From Solirubrobacterales bacterium (GTDB lineage Bacteria > Actinomycetota > Thermoleophilia > Solirubrobacterales > Solirubrobacteraceae), in NCBI GenBank assembly GCA_027315255.1, contig DAHUYL010000126.1, forward strand, positions 1 through 64,000: a stretch of DNA of 64,000 bases. Reading direction: 5' to 3'. Made by a program: the position numbers and the translations under genes. The notes under the pieces were generated by a model. It had not been told where the DNA came from, searched no databases, and was given only the letters and a program-made list of their open reading frames with translations. Below are positions 10,655 to 21,155 of the stretch, in pieces (within the stretch, counting starts at the first letter, position 1; each line of letters starts with the position of its first letter).

Positions 10655-10945
10655 TCAGTCCCACAGCCGCGTCATCTTCGCGAGCTGCTCGTGGATCTCG
10701 GTGACACGCCGCTTGACCGGGTCGGAGTCGGGGCGGTCGTGGACGAGATCCCAGGTGCGGTCGGCCACGTCGCGTGCGTTGTCCGGCGTCGCTGCCTCGA
10801 ACAGACGTTCGACGAGCTTCAGCTCGAACTCGCGGATCTGATCCTCGGGCCGGCCAGGGGCCAGCCGCGGAAGCGGCTCCCCCGTCGCCTCCCGCCACAT
10901 CCCGGTTGCCACCAGGAGCCGGTTGCGCAGCTCGATCTGGTCCAT
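10655..10945 (-). CDS. hypothetical protein
   Basis: 96-aa ORF immediately downstream of ligD on the same strand. Confidence 0.6.
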   Translation of the reverse strand: MDQIELRNRLLVATGMWREATGEPLPRLAPGRPEDQIREFELKLVERLFEAATPDNARDVADRTWDLVHDRPDSDPVKRRVTEIHEQLAKMTRLWD

Positions 10946-10954
10946 CGCCGGGCA

Positions 10955-13420
10955 TCATTCCAGAGACAGCCGCGGGAGCGCCTGACGCAGCTCGGCCGCC
11001 GGCGCGAACTGATCGCCGCGCTCGCTGACGCGCCGGAGCACGTCGGCGGGCGAGAACGCGAGCAGCTCGGGCCGGCCGGCATCGCGACACGCGGCCACCT
11101 CGTCCCACGACAGCGGCGTCGAGACCCCCGGCCGCGCCAGCGCCCGCACCGAGTAGACGGTCACGGTCGTCTTGTGGCGGTCGTTCTGGCTCCAGTCGAC
11201 GAACACCCGGCCGCCGCGGACCCGCTTCGTCATGCGCGAGACCACCAGCTCGGGCATCCGCGCCTCGAGCAGCCCGGCGACGCGCTTGGCGAACGGCTTC
11301 GTCTCGTCGTAACTGGGGCCGGGGCCGGGGCCGCCGAGCGGCAGGTACACCTGCAGGCCCTTCGAGCCCGACGTCTTGACGACCGTCTGCAGGCCGAGCG
11401 CCTCGAACATCCCGCGCAGCACGAGCGCGACCTCGCAGCACTCGACGATCCCCGCCGGGGGCCCGGGGTCGAGGTCGAACACGAGCAGCGTCGGATGCTC
11501 GGGATCGTCGGCGAGCGCGAGCGAGGTGTGCAGCTCGACGTCCGCCAGCCCGGCGAGCCAGACGAGCGCCGCCCGCTCGTTCGCGAGCGTGTAGTCGACC
11601 CCGCCGATCGCGGCGGTCGGCACCCACGGCGGGCGGTGTGACGGCGACTGCTTCTCGTAGAAGTACTGGGCGTCGACGCCGTTCGGGTAGCGCTTCAGCG
11701 TGAGCGCGCGCCCGCGCAGGTGCGGGAGCAGCGCGCCGGCGACCCGGCCGTAGTACTCGACGAGATCCCCCTTCGTGAATCCGGCCTGCGGGAACAGCAC
11801 CTTGCGCCAGTTCGAGACCCTCAGCTCGCGGCCGTCGAGCGTCACGCGCCGCCCCCCGCCGGGGGTCTCCTCGCAGCTGTCGAACAGCTCCGTCTGCGAG
11901 CCGGAGGTGGCTTGCCGGCTCACCTCCGGCTCGGGCGGGGCACCGGCCGCACCGCCCTGGATCGGCAGCTCCAGCACGACCTCGCTCGCCGGCTTGTCGT
12001 CCCGCAGCCCCTTGAACGACGGCGCCCGCATCACCCCGTCGCGCGTCCACTCGCTGAACTCGACCTCGGCCACCAGCTCCGGCCTGACGAACTGCGCGCC
12101 ACGGGGCAGCTTCGGCCGCGGCGTGAACGGTGAGTCGTCGGTCTTGAGTGGTGCGAGCCGCCCGGCGAGGTCGTCGAGCGTCTTCTCCGTGAAGCCGGTG
12201 CCGACCCGGCCGGCGAAGCGCAGAGCTTGGCCCTCGTAGTAGCCCATCAGGAGCGCGCCGATCCGTTCGGCGCGGCGCCCTTCGCCCGGCAGCCAGCCGC
12301 CGATCACGAGCTCCTGGCAGGCGGTGTGCTTGATCTTCAGCCAGCTGCCGCTGCGACCGCCGGGCTCGTAGCGGGAGTGCAGGCGCTTGGCGACGATCCC
12401 CTCGAGCCCCTGCCGGCGGGTCGCCTCGAGCAGCTCGGCGCCGCGCCCGGGGTGCGCCTCCGGCACCCGCCAGGCGGGCCCGCTCAACCCGAGCGTCTCG
12501 AGTCGCGCACGGCGGTCCACGTACGGCAGCGCGAGCAGCGACTCGCCGTCGAGGTGGAGGAGGTCGAAGATCGCGTAGACGACCGGCGTCGAGGCCTGCA
12601 GGCGCTTGACGGCGGCGGGTGCGGTGACGTGCATCCGGGTCTGCAGGCGCCCGAAGCTCGGGCGGCCATGCTCGTCGAACGCGACGATCTCGCCGTCGAG
12701 CACCGCCTCGCGCATCCCGAGCTGGTCGAGCAGCCCGCGCACCTCCGGGTAGGAGGCCGTGATCTCGTTGAGGTTGCGGCTCTCGAGCCGCAACCGCCCG
12801 GGCTGCGCGTACGCGATCGCGCGCACCCCGTCCCACTTCACCTCGAACGACCACCGCTCGGGGTCGCGCGGCAGCTGACCGGGCCGAGCGAGCATCGGCA
12901 CCAGGTGCTCGGGCAGGGGGGTTCGGTCCGCGCGGTCGGGCGGGTCCATCCGGTGGATCATCCAGTCCCGCTCGTGGGTGGGCGGGTCCGATCGGCCGAT
13001 CGGGAACAGCCCGTAGCGGCCGTTGAGGCGCTCGCCGTGGAAGGTCACCTCGACCTTGCGCTCCTCCCACTTGTGCGTCTCGTACGTGCCGGCGTCCCAG
13101 ATCGTGATCGTGCCGGCGCCGTACTCGCCGGCGGGGATCTCGCCGCCGAAGCTCAGGTACTCGAGCGGGTGATCCTCCGTGTGCACCGCCAGCCGGTTGT
13201 CCTTCGGGGTCGCCGGGATCCCGTTCGGGATCGCCCACGAGACCGCGACGCCGTCGCGCTCGAGCCGCAGGTCCCAGTGCAGCCGCCGCGCGTGGTGCTC
13301 CTGGACGACGAACCTCGGCTGGGGCTGCGCCTCGTCGCCGCCTGCGCCCGTCCCCGCAGGCTCGGGCGTCGTCTCGAAGTCCCGCTTGGCGCGGTAGCGG
13401 CTGAGCCTGTCGGCGGCCAT
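10955..13420 (-). CDS. ligD: DNA ligase D, domain order phosphoesterase-ligase-polymerase
   Basis: FVVQEHHARRLHWDLRLERDG (PE), SFEVKWDGVRAIAY (ligase nucleotidyltransferase motif), DLVEYYGRVAGALLPHLRGRALTLKRYPNG ... LVFDLDPGP (POL). Confidence 0.93.
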   Translation of the reverse strand: MAADRLSRYRAKRDFETTPEPAGTGAGGDEAQPQPRFVVQEHHARRLHWDLRLERDGVAVSWAIPNGIPATPKDNRLAVHTEDHPLEYLSFGGEIPAGEYGAGTITIWDAGTYETHKWEERKVEVTFHGERLNGRYGLFPIGRSDPPTHERDWMIHRMDPPDRADRTPLPEHLVPMLARPGQLPRDPERWSFEVKWDGVRAIAYAQPGRLRLESRNLNEITASYPEVRGLLDQLGMREAVLDGEIVAFDEHGRPSFGRLQTRMHVTAPAAVKRLQASTPVVYAIFDLLHLDGESLLALPYVDRRARLETLGLSGPAWRVPEAHPGRGAELLEATRRQGLEGIVAKRLHSRYEPGGRSGSWLKIKHTACQELVIGGWLPGEGRRAERIGALLMGYYEGQALRFAGRVGTGFTEKTLDDLAGRLAPLKTDDSPFTPRPKLPRGAQFVRPELVAEVEFSEWTRDGVMRAPSFKGLRDDKPASEVVLELPIQGGAAGAPPEPEVSRQATSGSQTELFDSCEETPGGGRRVTLDGRELRVSNWRKVLFPQAGFTKGDLVEYYGRVAGALLPHLRGRALTLKRYPNGVDAQYFYEKQSPSHRPPWVPTAAIGGVDYTLANERAALVWLAGLADVELHTSLALADDPEHPTLLVFDLDPGPPAGIVECCEVALVLRGMFEALGLQTVVKTSGSKGLQVYLPLGGPGPGPSYDETKPFAKRVAGLLEARMPELVVSRMTKRVRGGRVFVDWSQNDRHKTTVTVYSVRALARPGVSTPLSWDEVAACRDAGRPELLAFSPADVLRRVSERGDQFAPAAELRQALPRLSLE

Positions 13421-13553
13421 CGCCGGGATTGTCGCGATCGCTCAGCCCTACTCGGGTGGGGCGAGCGGCGCCCCAGGGGCGCGCGGCCTGCCCGGGGCAC
13501 CCAGCCCACTGCGGGACGCCCGCCGCTCGGCGGGCGTCCCCAGCGGGAGGAGA

Positions 13554-15395
13554 TCAGACGTCCGCGAGCTGGAAGCGGTCGAGCAGCGACCGCAGGTTCT
13601 CGGCGGAGCGGGCGACGTCGGCGGCCGAGGCGGCGATCTGCTGGGCGGAGGCCGACGTCTGCTCGGTCGAGGCGGATACCTGCTGGGTGGCAGCGGAGGA
13701 CTGCTCGGCGACCTCGGCGACCGAGGTCATGTCGTCGCGCATGCGCTCGACGCTCGAGGCGATCTCCTCGATCGCGTCCGCGATCGCCTCGACGCGGCCG
13801 TTCATCTCCTCGACGCTCGAGCCGAGCTCCCGGAACGCCTCGCGGGCGCGCTCGACCGTGTCGGCGCCCTCGGCGCTCCGCTTCGCGCCGAGCTCGACGA
13901 CCTCGACCGTCCGGGCGGTCTCCGACTGGATCTCGCCGACCAGCCCTTCGATGTTGCCGGCCGCGCTCTGCGCCTCCTCGGCCAGCTTGCGGACCTCCTC
14001 GGCGACGACCGCGAACCCGCGCCCCTGCTCGCCGGCGCGCGCCGCCTCGATCGCCGCGTTCAGCGCCAGCAGGTTGGTCTGCTCGGCGATCGCGGTGATC
14101 GTCTGCACGATCCCGCCGATCTCGGCCGACTTGGAGCCGAGCTGCCGGATCGCGTCGGTGACGGCGCCCGAGGACTCGCGGACCGCGCGCATCGCCTCGG
14201 TCGCGAGCGACACGGCCTCGTCGCCACGCGCGGCGACCGAGCGCGCCTCGCGCGCCGCCTCGGTGCTCTGGCGGACGCCGTCGGCGCTGCGGGCAGCGGC
14301 CTCGGCGACGCCCTCGGTGATCGCGCGGGCGCCCTCGACCGACCGCACCTGGCGCTCGGCGCCGGACGCGACCTCGCCGACGGCGGCGGCGATCTCGCCG
14401 ACCGCGCGCCCGGTCTCCTCCGAGGTCGAGGCCATCTGCTGCGAGGCTGCGGACAGGTTCGTGGATGCCTGCGTCACCTCGCGGATCATCACGCGCAGGT
14501 TCTCCGCCATGCGGCCCATCGCGCGGCCCAGCGCGTCGCGCTCGGAGCGTGGCCGCACGTCCTCGGCGAGGTCGCCGTCGGCGATCCGCTCGGCGGTAGC
14601 CGCGACGGCGCGAAGGTAGTCCGTCATCGCGTCGAACTCGCGTGCCATCTCGCCGATCTCGTCGCTGGTGTCGAGCTCGACCCGCTGGTCGAGGTCGCCC
14701 AGCGAGATCGCCTCGGCCGCCGCGCCGACGCGCCGGACCGCGCTCGTGAGGTGTCGCGCGAGCAGCAGCGCGACGCCGACCGCGACCACGACGCCGAGCA
14801 GGGTCAGGATCAGGATCAGCGTCCGACTCGAGTCATACGTCGACTGCGACTGGTTCGCGATCCTGGCGGCCACCGCGTTCTGGTGGTTGGTCCACGCGGT
14901 CCCGGCCGCCATCAGCACGTTGTACTCGTTGTCGGCCGCGCCCTGGCAGCAGGCCTGTCCGGCCGCCACCAGCTGGTTGGTGTCGGCCAGGTGACGGAAC
15001 GGCGCCGACAGCGTCACGTAGCGGTCGAACGCCGTCTGGAACGCGGCGAGATCGCGTGCGTCCTGGCGATCGCTGATCAGGTGACGGCTTCGGTAGCCCT
15101 GGAGGATCTGCGCCATCGCGCTGATGTCGCCCGCGAGGTCGCCCGACACGCCTGCGGCGCCGGCGCGCTGGGCGGGGGTCGAGAGGATGTAGTGCAGCTC
15201 GTCCTTGCGGAACTTGGTCATCAGCGTGCTCGCCTGGCCGACCACGGTCGAGGCTGGGACGACGCGCTGAGCCAGCGCCTTCGTATTGGTGTTGGACGCC
15301 GCCAGGCGCGACAGCGACAGCGCCGCGAGGGCGATGATCATCACCGTCCCGACCGCGATGATGGACAACAGCTTCAACCTCAGCGACACGCGCAT
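13554..15395 (-). CDS. methyl-accepting chemotaxis protein
   Basis: Signal TM, HAMP, and [38 protein letters not shown] hairpin. Confidence 0.95.
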   Translation of the reverse strand: MRVSLRLKLLSIIAVGTVMIIALAALSLSRLAASNTNTKALAQRVVPASTVVGQASTLMTKFRKDELHYILSTPAQRAGAAGVSGDLAGDISAMAQILQGYRSRHLISDRQDARDLAAFQTAFDRYVTLSAPFRHLADTNQLVAAGQACCQGAADNEYNVLMAAGTAWTNHQNAVAARIANQSQSTYDSSRTLILILTLLGVVVAVGVALLLARHLTSAVRRVGAAAEAISLGDLDQRVELDTSDEIGEMAREFDAMTDYLRAVAATAERIADGDLAEDVRPRSERDALGRAMGRMAENLRVMIREVTQASTNLSAASQQMASTSEETGRAVGEIAAAVGEVASGAERQVRSVEGARAITEGVAEAAARSADGVRQSTEAAREARSVAARGDEAVSLATEAMRAVRESSGAVTDAIRQLGSKSAEIGGIVQTITAIAEQTNLLALNAAIEAARAGEQGRGFAVVAEEVRKLAEEAQSAAGNIEGLVGEIQSETARTVEVVELGAKRSAEGADTVERAREAFRELGSSVEEMNGRVEAIADAIEEIASSVERMRDDMTSVAEVAEQSSAATQQVSASTEQTSASAQQIAASAADVARSAENLRSLLDRFQLADV

Positions 15396-15458
15396 CTACA
15401 GACCTCCGGTGCAATCAATTCGCCGCGCCGGTCCGTCCATGGGCCGGCGCCGGCGCGC

Positions 15459-17069
15459 TCATGACCGAATGGATCGGAGGGAACGCCTCCAACTTGAGAG
15501 GCTGACGATCGCGGCGGACGCGGGGGGCACCGACAGCGTGTAATAGCCCTGGCTCGGCCGCAGGCGCGCAGGCGCGGAGACGCCGGCCAGCTGTCCGGTG
15601 CTGGTGCGGGCGCCGAAGCTCTGGCCGCCGAGCGTGACGCCGGCCGTCGACGTGAGCGAAGCCGCCTGCAGCCGCGTGATCGTGGCGACCCCGCGTGCTC
15701 CCGGGACCCGCAGCGAGAGCTCCTGACCGGTGCTGCCCTCGTTGATCAGCACGACGTTGGTCTGGCCGGACGGCGTCCTCACCGCCCAGCGGCGCAGCTG
15801 CGCCGGTTGCTTGCCCGACAGCGCCTCGAGCCGCGACCCGGCCGGCACCGCGCGCGCGAACGCGAGCATCCCGTAATAGATCGGCGAAACCCTCCATTGG
15901 CGGTGACTGCCGGATCCGGTGCTCGGCGGCACGATCTCGAACGGCTGGTAGCTCGACCCCGGGAGCGTGTGGACGTTGACGCCGCTGACGCCGGTCTGCG
16001 CCATCTGGAACAGCGCGTCGAGGATCCACAGCGCCGAGGCGAAAGTGTCGCTGACCCCCGCCTTGCCGCGGCACGAGACCGAGTTCATCTCGTCGACCCT
16101 GAGCGGTAGCCCGCGGGCGCGGGCGAGCGCGACATCCGCCGCCGCCCGTGCGGCGAGCCCCACCGACGACGTCGGGGCGAGCAGGTGCGCGATCGTCGGG
16201 TAGACGTCGGAGACCTGCGGCGTGAAGCAGCGCTGCAACGGATACAGGTGAACCGTGACGAGCCCGAGCCGCGGCGCCCTCGGGACGAACTGCTGGAGCT
16301 CCTGCATCCACTGCGCCCCGCCGGTCGCCGGTCCGGCCAGCGGCACCGGCGGCAGCACCCGGGCGTAAGCTGCGAAGTCCTGCGCGTAGTCGGCGATGTC
16401 ATAGCCGTGCGGGCGGCCCGTGATGTGCACCCCAGCCCGTGTCGTGTACCACGGGAAGCTTCCGTACAGCTCCGGCTCGTTGCCGACCTCGAGCGCCTGC
16501 ATCGCTCCCGGCCCGGCCGCCGCGATCAGCGCGCGCGCCTCGGCGGCGGCGAGCGTCGCGCTGCCGTCCTCGAGGTTGACGCCGGCGATCACGCGGGCGT
16601 GCAGCGCGCGCACGAGCGCGCCGAACGTCGCCATCCACCGCGGGGTGAGGACGTACGTGTCGCCGGCGGGCAGCTTCTTTCCCGCGACCGGGACCTGGGA
16701 CCAGTCGGTGCTGTCGCCGCCGATTCGCAGCACCGGCCGCTGACCGGGCGCGAGCGCCTGGATCAGCCGCACCAGCGCCGGGCGCATCGCCGGGTCGCGC
16801 GCGTACGCGGGAACCGCCGAGTACTCGAGCGAGATGCCGACGAACCCGGGCGCGACCGGCGGCGACGACAGCGCTCCGCCGACGCTCAGCACCGGAGCTG
16901 GGGCCGCAGCGGCAGCGAACGGCCCGAGCGCGAGGAACGTCCCCAGCGCGACGATCGCCGTGAGCGCGGCGACGGCGCCGGCGGCCCGCGATCTGGCCCG
17001 CCGCCGCGCGGCGGCGGGCAGCATGGTCCGGGCCGGCCGGGGAGCTGTCGAGGGGCTGGAGCGAGGCAT
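15459..17069 (-). CDS. secreted GH79/heparanase-like glycoside hydrolase
   Basis: Signal peptide plus VGISLEYSAVPAYA...RPVLRIGGDSTDW...ALEVGNEPELY...LRVDEMNSVSC catalytic-type motifs and a C-terminal beta-sandwich; start MPRSSPSTAPRP. Confidence 0.8.
   Translation of the reverse strand: MPRSSPSTAPRPARTMLPAAARRRARSRAAGAVAALTAIVALGTFLALGPFAAAAAPAPVLSVGGALSSPPVAPGFVGISLEYSAVPAYARDPAMRPALVRLIQALAPGQRPVLRIGGDSTDWSQVPVAGKKLPAGDTYVLTPRWMATFGALVRALHARVIAGVNLEDGSATLAAAEARALIAAAGPGAMQALEVGNEPELYGSFPWYTTRAGVHITGRPHGYDIADYAQDFAAYARVLPPVPLAGPATGGAQWMQELQQFVPRAPRLGLVTVHLYPLQRCFTPQVSDVYPTIAHLLAPTSSVGLAARAAADVALARARGLPLRVDEMNSVSCRGKAGVSDTFASALWILDALFQMAQTGVSGVNVHTLPGSSYQPFEIVPPSTGSGSHRQWRVSPIYYGMLAFARAVPAGSRLEALSGKQPAQLRRWAVRTPSGQTNVVLINEGSTGQELSLRVPGARGVATITRLQAASLTSTAGVTLGGQSFGARTSTGQLAGVSAPARLRPSQGYYTLSVPPASAAIVSLSSWRRSLRSIRS
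15471..15498 (-). promoter_or_regulatory. FliA/sigma28-like promoter for mcp
   Basis: Minus strand CTCAA-N15-TCCGATCC, inside the 3' end of the upstream GH79-like gene. Confidence 0.55.
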
Positions 17070-17278
17070 ATACGAGAAGCCGCGCCTCCTCGGCTCGGCT
17101 TCCCAAGGATCGCGCATCGCCCGGCGCGGCAGCTCAAGGCCCCGTGAGAGAGCCCTCAGTTGCAGGGCCGACGATGACCGAGCCGGCTCCGGAGGATCAG
17201 ATACCTGACAGGCGATCACGAGTGCTTTGTCGGGTTGCCCGGGATCCTCACGACCGCCCGCCACTCGACTCGCAGCGA

Positions 17279-17320
17279 GCGCCGGCGACACGCGCGCCGG
17301 CGACACGCGCCGGCGAGGCC
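17279..17320. repeat. short GC-rich tandem repeat
   Basis: GCGCCGGCGACACGC, two full units plus a partial third. Confidence 0.7.
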
Positions 17321-17386
17321 CGGGGTCGGGCGCGTCCGATCGCCCCTCCCCCCGGCCGGACTCGAAGCGGTCCGGCACACGCGTTC

Positions 17387-17489
17387 GAATCTGCCAACCC
17401 CCCCTCGCAGCGGGGGGATGGCAGCCACAGCCAGCTGTGAGATGGTCTGAGCTGCCAACCCCCCGCAAATCCCGGGGGTTGGCAGATTC
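17387..17489 (-). repeat. three-hairpin repeat element, copy 1
   Basis: Terminal inverted repeat GAATCTGCCAACCCCC...GGGGGTTGGCAGATTC; reverse complement closely matches 45879-45980 including internal GGCAGCTCAGACCAYCTCACAG and GCTGTGGCTGCCATCCCCCCGCT; homology continues to about 17353. Confidence 0.9.
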
Positions 17490-17685
17490 AGCTCGGCCCC
17501 CGTACACGAACGGTCCCGCGCGTCGAGCGCCCGATCGGACAGGGCACCGGTACGGGTTTGTGGTATAAGCCCCGGCACTGGGGGGATATCGAGGCGGCGA
17601 CCGTCGCGGTTCCCGATCGTCGCTGCTCGCGCGAGCGAGGTGGCGGCGATTCAGCGGGCGGGCTGGCGTCGACGAAAGGGCAGTC

Positions 17686-20421
17686 ATGGGGATCGGGCGG
17701 CGAGTTGTGCTTTGGGCGCGCTGCGTTGCGGCGCTGATCGGATGCATCGCAGGTTCGCTGTTCGCCACCTCGACGGCAGCGGCGTCGTCGGCGCGGCAAC
17801 CGGCCGCGGGAGTGGTCGGCGTCGTGCCGGTCCATCTCGGTTCCTCGTCGGGCGCAACGTCGCCGTTCGACCAGCCGCTGTCCGCCGCGACGTTCCCCGC
17901 GGTCCCGCCCCCCGACGGCGGCGGCGGCCCGGTGATCTACAACGGCGGGCCGGTGATGGCGTCGAACACGAACTACGTGGTCGTGTGGACTCCGCAGGGC
18001 TACAGCGGTGCTCCATTCCAGACCGGCTACGTGAGCGGCGTCGACCAGTACTTCAGGGACATCGCGGCCGCCAGCGGCAGCACCACGTTCAACGATTCCG
18101 TCGCGTCGCAGTACAACGATGCGACCGGCGCGACCGCCGGGGGCGTCTCGACGTTCGGTGGCGAGTCAGACGACACCGACGCGCTGCCGGCCAACGGGTG
18201 CTCGGCGGGAACGATCTGCCTGACCGACTCCCAGCTGCAGAGCGAGCTCAAGACCTTCCTGGCGAGCAAGGGGCTGTCGGGCGGGCCGACGAGCGAGTAC
18301 TTCGTGCTGACCCCTCCGGGCGTGGTCAGCTGCCTCGACGATGGCACGAGCTGCTCGACGAATTCGTTCTGTGCCTACCACGGCTATACCGGAGGCACCT
18401 CGGGCTACGTGTACGCGGACATCCCCGACCTGGCCGGCAGCTCTGGCTGCGATCCGTTCTACATCCCACAAAGCGGGAGTCCGTGCAGCGCTGCCCCGTG
18501 CTCATATCCGAATGGGCCCGCTGACGGGATGCTGTGGGCGGTCTCAAATGCCCACAACGAGGCGACGACCGACCCCGAACCGGCGACCGGCTGGAGCCTC
18601 GACCCCAGTCACTGCAGCGGCGGCATTCCTTGCGGGATCGTCAACAACTGCGCCTTCAACGAGCTGACCGACCCCCACCAGACGGCGTCCAACGGGGCGC
18701 CGTACAACATGACAATCAACGGGGACCACTACTGGCTGCAGCCGCTGTGGAGCAACCAGGGTCAGGCCTGCGTCGACAGCTGGAGCTCCAACGGCAACAC
18801 GGCGACGGCGAGCTTCACGGTGAGCCCGCAAGGCGGGAACCAGGTTACGTTCGACGCGAGCGGCTCGACGAGCGCGGGCTCCGGCGCCGCATCGGGGATC
18901 CTGGGCTACGCCTGGGAGTTCAACGACGACGCGACCACGGCCGGGGGCCAGACCGGTTACGTCGAGGCGAACTTCGGCCACCCGACGGTCACGCGCATAT
19001 TCCCTGGGCCCGGCACATACACGGTCGCACTGACCGTGCTGCTCGGTGACGGAACGAGCAGCGGGACCTCGGAGCAGGTCACGGTGTCCTCCGGCACGCC
19101 CCCGCCCGCCCCGACCGTGACGGGCCTCAGCCCCTCGTTCGGGCCGTCGGCGGGCGCCACGACCGTGACGATCGCCGGCACGAACCTCGCGGGGGTCACC
19201 GCGGTCAAGTTCGGCTCGAAGCTCGCGCACTTCGTCCAGCAGGCCGACGGCACGCTCCAGGCCGACTCGCCGCCGGGCGCGGGGTCCGTCGATGTGACCG
19301 TCACCACCGCAGGCGGGTCGAGCGCGACCAGCGCCGCCGACAGGTTCCTCTACGGGCCGGTGGCGCCGGTGGCGGGGTTCGGCATCTTCCCCAGTCCGGT
19401 CGCCGGAAGTGCCGTGACGTTCGACGCCGCGGGCTCGAGCGACCCGAACCCCGGAGGAAGTATCACCAGCTACAGCTGGAACTTCGGCGACGGGACCGCG
19501 CCGGGCACCGGGGCGAGGGTCTCGCACACGTACACCGCGGCCGGCACGTACAACGTGACGCTGACCGTCGTCGAGTTCGAGGGTCAGAACGCATCGGTCA
19601 CGCACGCGGTCACGGTGGCACCGGCATCGACGGGAACGGGGACGACGACCACGACGACCACCCCCACGGGACAGCCGCCTGTGAACGCCGTCCTGCCGCA
19701 GATCAGCGGCAACCCGGTGGTCGGCAGCACGCTCACCGCCAGCACCGGCACGTGGGGGTTCGCCCCGACCTCGCTCACCTACCAGTGGGAGGGCTGCGAC
19801 AGCCACGGCAATTGCCACAACGTCGCAGGCGCGACCGGCACGAGCTACGTACCCGTCGCCCCCGACCTCAACACCACGCTCCATGTGTCGGTGACTGCCG
19901 CCAACGCGTTCGGATCGGCATCCGCAACCTCGGCCCCGACGATCCCGGTCGGATCTGACCAGGTGCCGGTCACGACCGGCGCGCCCCAGACGTCGGGTGA
20001 CACGGCCGTCGTCCCGGAGGGCTGCCAGGACGGATTCATCCTCGTCTGCGTGCTGTTCTTCAACTTCGATATCGGCCACTACGACGGGCCCCCGCCCCCG
20101 CCCCCGTCTTCCGGCCCGGCCCGGGTCGACGCGGTGGCCGCCCGCGTGCCAGCCGCCAAGCAGGGCGGCAAGCGTCACCCCAAGCCCAAGCCCAAGCGGA
20201 AGGTGATCGTCGTCGGCAGCGCCAAGGCCTCGATCCCGCGCGGCAGCACCGCGGACGTCAAGGTCGGGCTCAACCGGACCGGCAAGCGGCTGCTGGCTGC
20301 GGCCAAGAACCACAAGTTGAACGTGAAGCTCGTGATCACGATGGGCGGCAAGACGGTCGGCACCCGGACGATCGTGTTCACGGCCAAGCCGCCGGGCAAG
20401 CACAAGAAGAAGCACGGCTGA
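17686..20421 (+). CDS. secreted multidomain protein with PKD and IPT/TIG domains
   Basis: Signal peptide; [35 protein letters not shown] (IPT/TIG); [10 protein letters not shown] / [15 protein letters not shown] (PKD); basic C-tail. Confidence 0.85.
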   Translation: MGIGRRVVLWARCVAALIGCIAGSLFATSTAAASSARQPAAGVVGVVPVHLGSSSGATSPFDQPLSAATFPAVPPPDGGGGPVIYNGGPVMASNTNYVVVWTPQGYSGAPFQTGYVSGVDQYFRDIAAASGSTTFNDSVASQYNDATGATAGGVSTFGGESDDTDALPANGCSAGTICLTDSQLQSELKTFLASKGLSGGPTSEYFVLTPPGVVSCLDDGTSCSTNSFCAYHGYTGGTSGYVYADIPDLAGSSGCDPFYIPQSGSPCSAAPCSYPNGPADGMLWAVSNAHNEATTDPEPATGWSLDPSHCSGGIPCGIVNNCAFNELTDPHQTASNGAPYNMTINGDHYWLQPLWSNQGQACVDSWSSNGNTATASFTVSPQGGNQVTFDASGSTSAGSGAASGILGYAWEFNDDATTAGGQTGYVEANFGHPTVTRIFPGPGTYTVALTVLLGDGTSSGTSEQVTVSSGTPPPAPTVTGLSPSFGPSAGATTVTIAGTNLAGVTAVKFGSKLAHFVQQADGTLQADSPPGAGSVDVTVTTAGGSSATSAADRFLYGPVAPVAGFGIFPSPVAGSAVTFDAAGSSDPNPGGSITSYSWNFGDGTAPGTGARVSHTYTAAGTYNVTLTVVEFEGQNASVTHAVTVAPASTGTGTTTTTTTPTGQPPVNAVLPQISGNPVVGSTLTASTGTWGFAPTSLTYQWEGCDSHGNCHNVAGATGTSYVPVAPDLNTTLHVSVTAANAFGSASATSAPTIPVGSDQVPVTTGAPQTSGDTAVVPEGCQDGFILVCVLFFNFDIGHYDGPPPPPPSSGPARVDAVAARVPAAKQGGKRHPKPKPKRKVIVVGSAKASIPRGSTADVKVGLNRTGKRLLAAAKNHKLNVKLVITMGGKTVGTRTIVFTAKPPGKHKKKHG

Positions 20422-20470
20422 CGCGGGCGTTCTTCGCCACTTGTTAGACGGGTGCTCCATCATTGCGGCG

Positions 20471-21148
20471 ATGGCGCACATCCTGGTAGTGGACGACGAG
20501 CCGCCCGTCCGGCGCGCGCTCGAGCGAGCGCTGCGGCTCGAGCGCTACGAGGTCGAGCTCGCGGCCGACGGCCGCGAGGCGCTCGACCGGCTTGCCGAGC
20601 GGCCGGTCGACGCGCTCGTGCTCGACGTGATGATGCCCGTGATCGACGGGATCGAGGTGTGCCGGCGGCTGCGCGCCGCAGGGGACCGCACCCCGATCCT
20701 GATGCTGACCGCGCGCGACGCGATCGACGACCGCGTCCAGGGGCTCGATGTCGGCGCCGACGACTACCTCGTCAAGCCGTTCGCGCTGCGCGAGCTGCAG
20801 GCGCGGATCCGGGCGTTGCTGCGCCGCGCCAGCGACGACGAGAACGGCAGCGAGATCCTGCGCTTCGGCGATCTGGTGCTCGACCCGAGCGCCCACGAGG
20901 TCCACCGCGGAGATCGCCTCGTCGAGCTGTCGAAGACCGAGTTCCTGCTGCTCGAGCTGTTCATGAAGCACCCGCGGCAGGTGCTGACCCGCTCGACGAT
21001 CTTCGAGAACGTGTGGGGTTACGACTTCGGGCCCACCTCGAACGCGCTCGGCGTCTACATCGGCTACCTGCGCCGCAAGACCGAGGAGGGCGGCGAGCCG
21101 CGCGTGCTGCACACCGTGCGCGGCATCGGCTACGTCCTCAAGGATTGA
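20471..21148 (+). CDS. OmpR-family response regulator
   Basis: [21 protein letters not shown]...[18 protein letters not shown]...[13 protein letters not shown] plus C-terminal wHTH. Confidence 0.95.
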   Translation: MAHILVVDDEPPVRRALERALRLERYEVELAADGREALDRLAERPVDALVLDVMMPVIDGIEVCRRLRAAGDRTPILMLTARDAIDDRVQGLDVGADDYLVKPFALRELQARIRALLRRASDDENGSEILRFGDLVLDPSAHEVHRGDRLVELSKTEFLLLELFMKHPRQVLTRSTIFENVWGYDFGPTSNALGVYIGYLRRKTEEGGEPRVLHTVRGIGYVLKD

Positions 21149-21155
21149 TTCTGGC

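Noticed and set aside
13500-13530. CCCGCCGCTCGGCGGGC hairpin next to mcp as a novel element
   Set aside because: Downstream of the convergent/co-directional gene end and consistent with an ordinary terminator
17560-17685. Riboswitch leader of the PKD/IPT secreted protein
   Set aside because: Only a short CCCCGGCACTGGGG hairpin; no known aptamer core recognised
17070-17768. N-terminal extension of the GH79-like ORF
   Set aside because: A normal signal peptide starts at 17069; the extension translates through the repeat element and intergenic DNA
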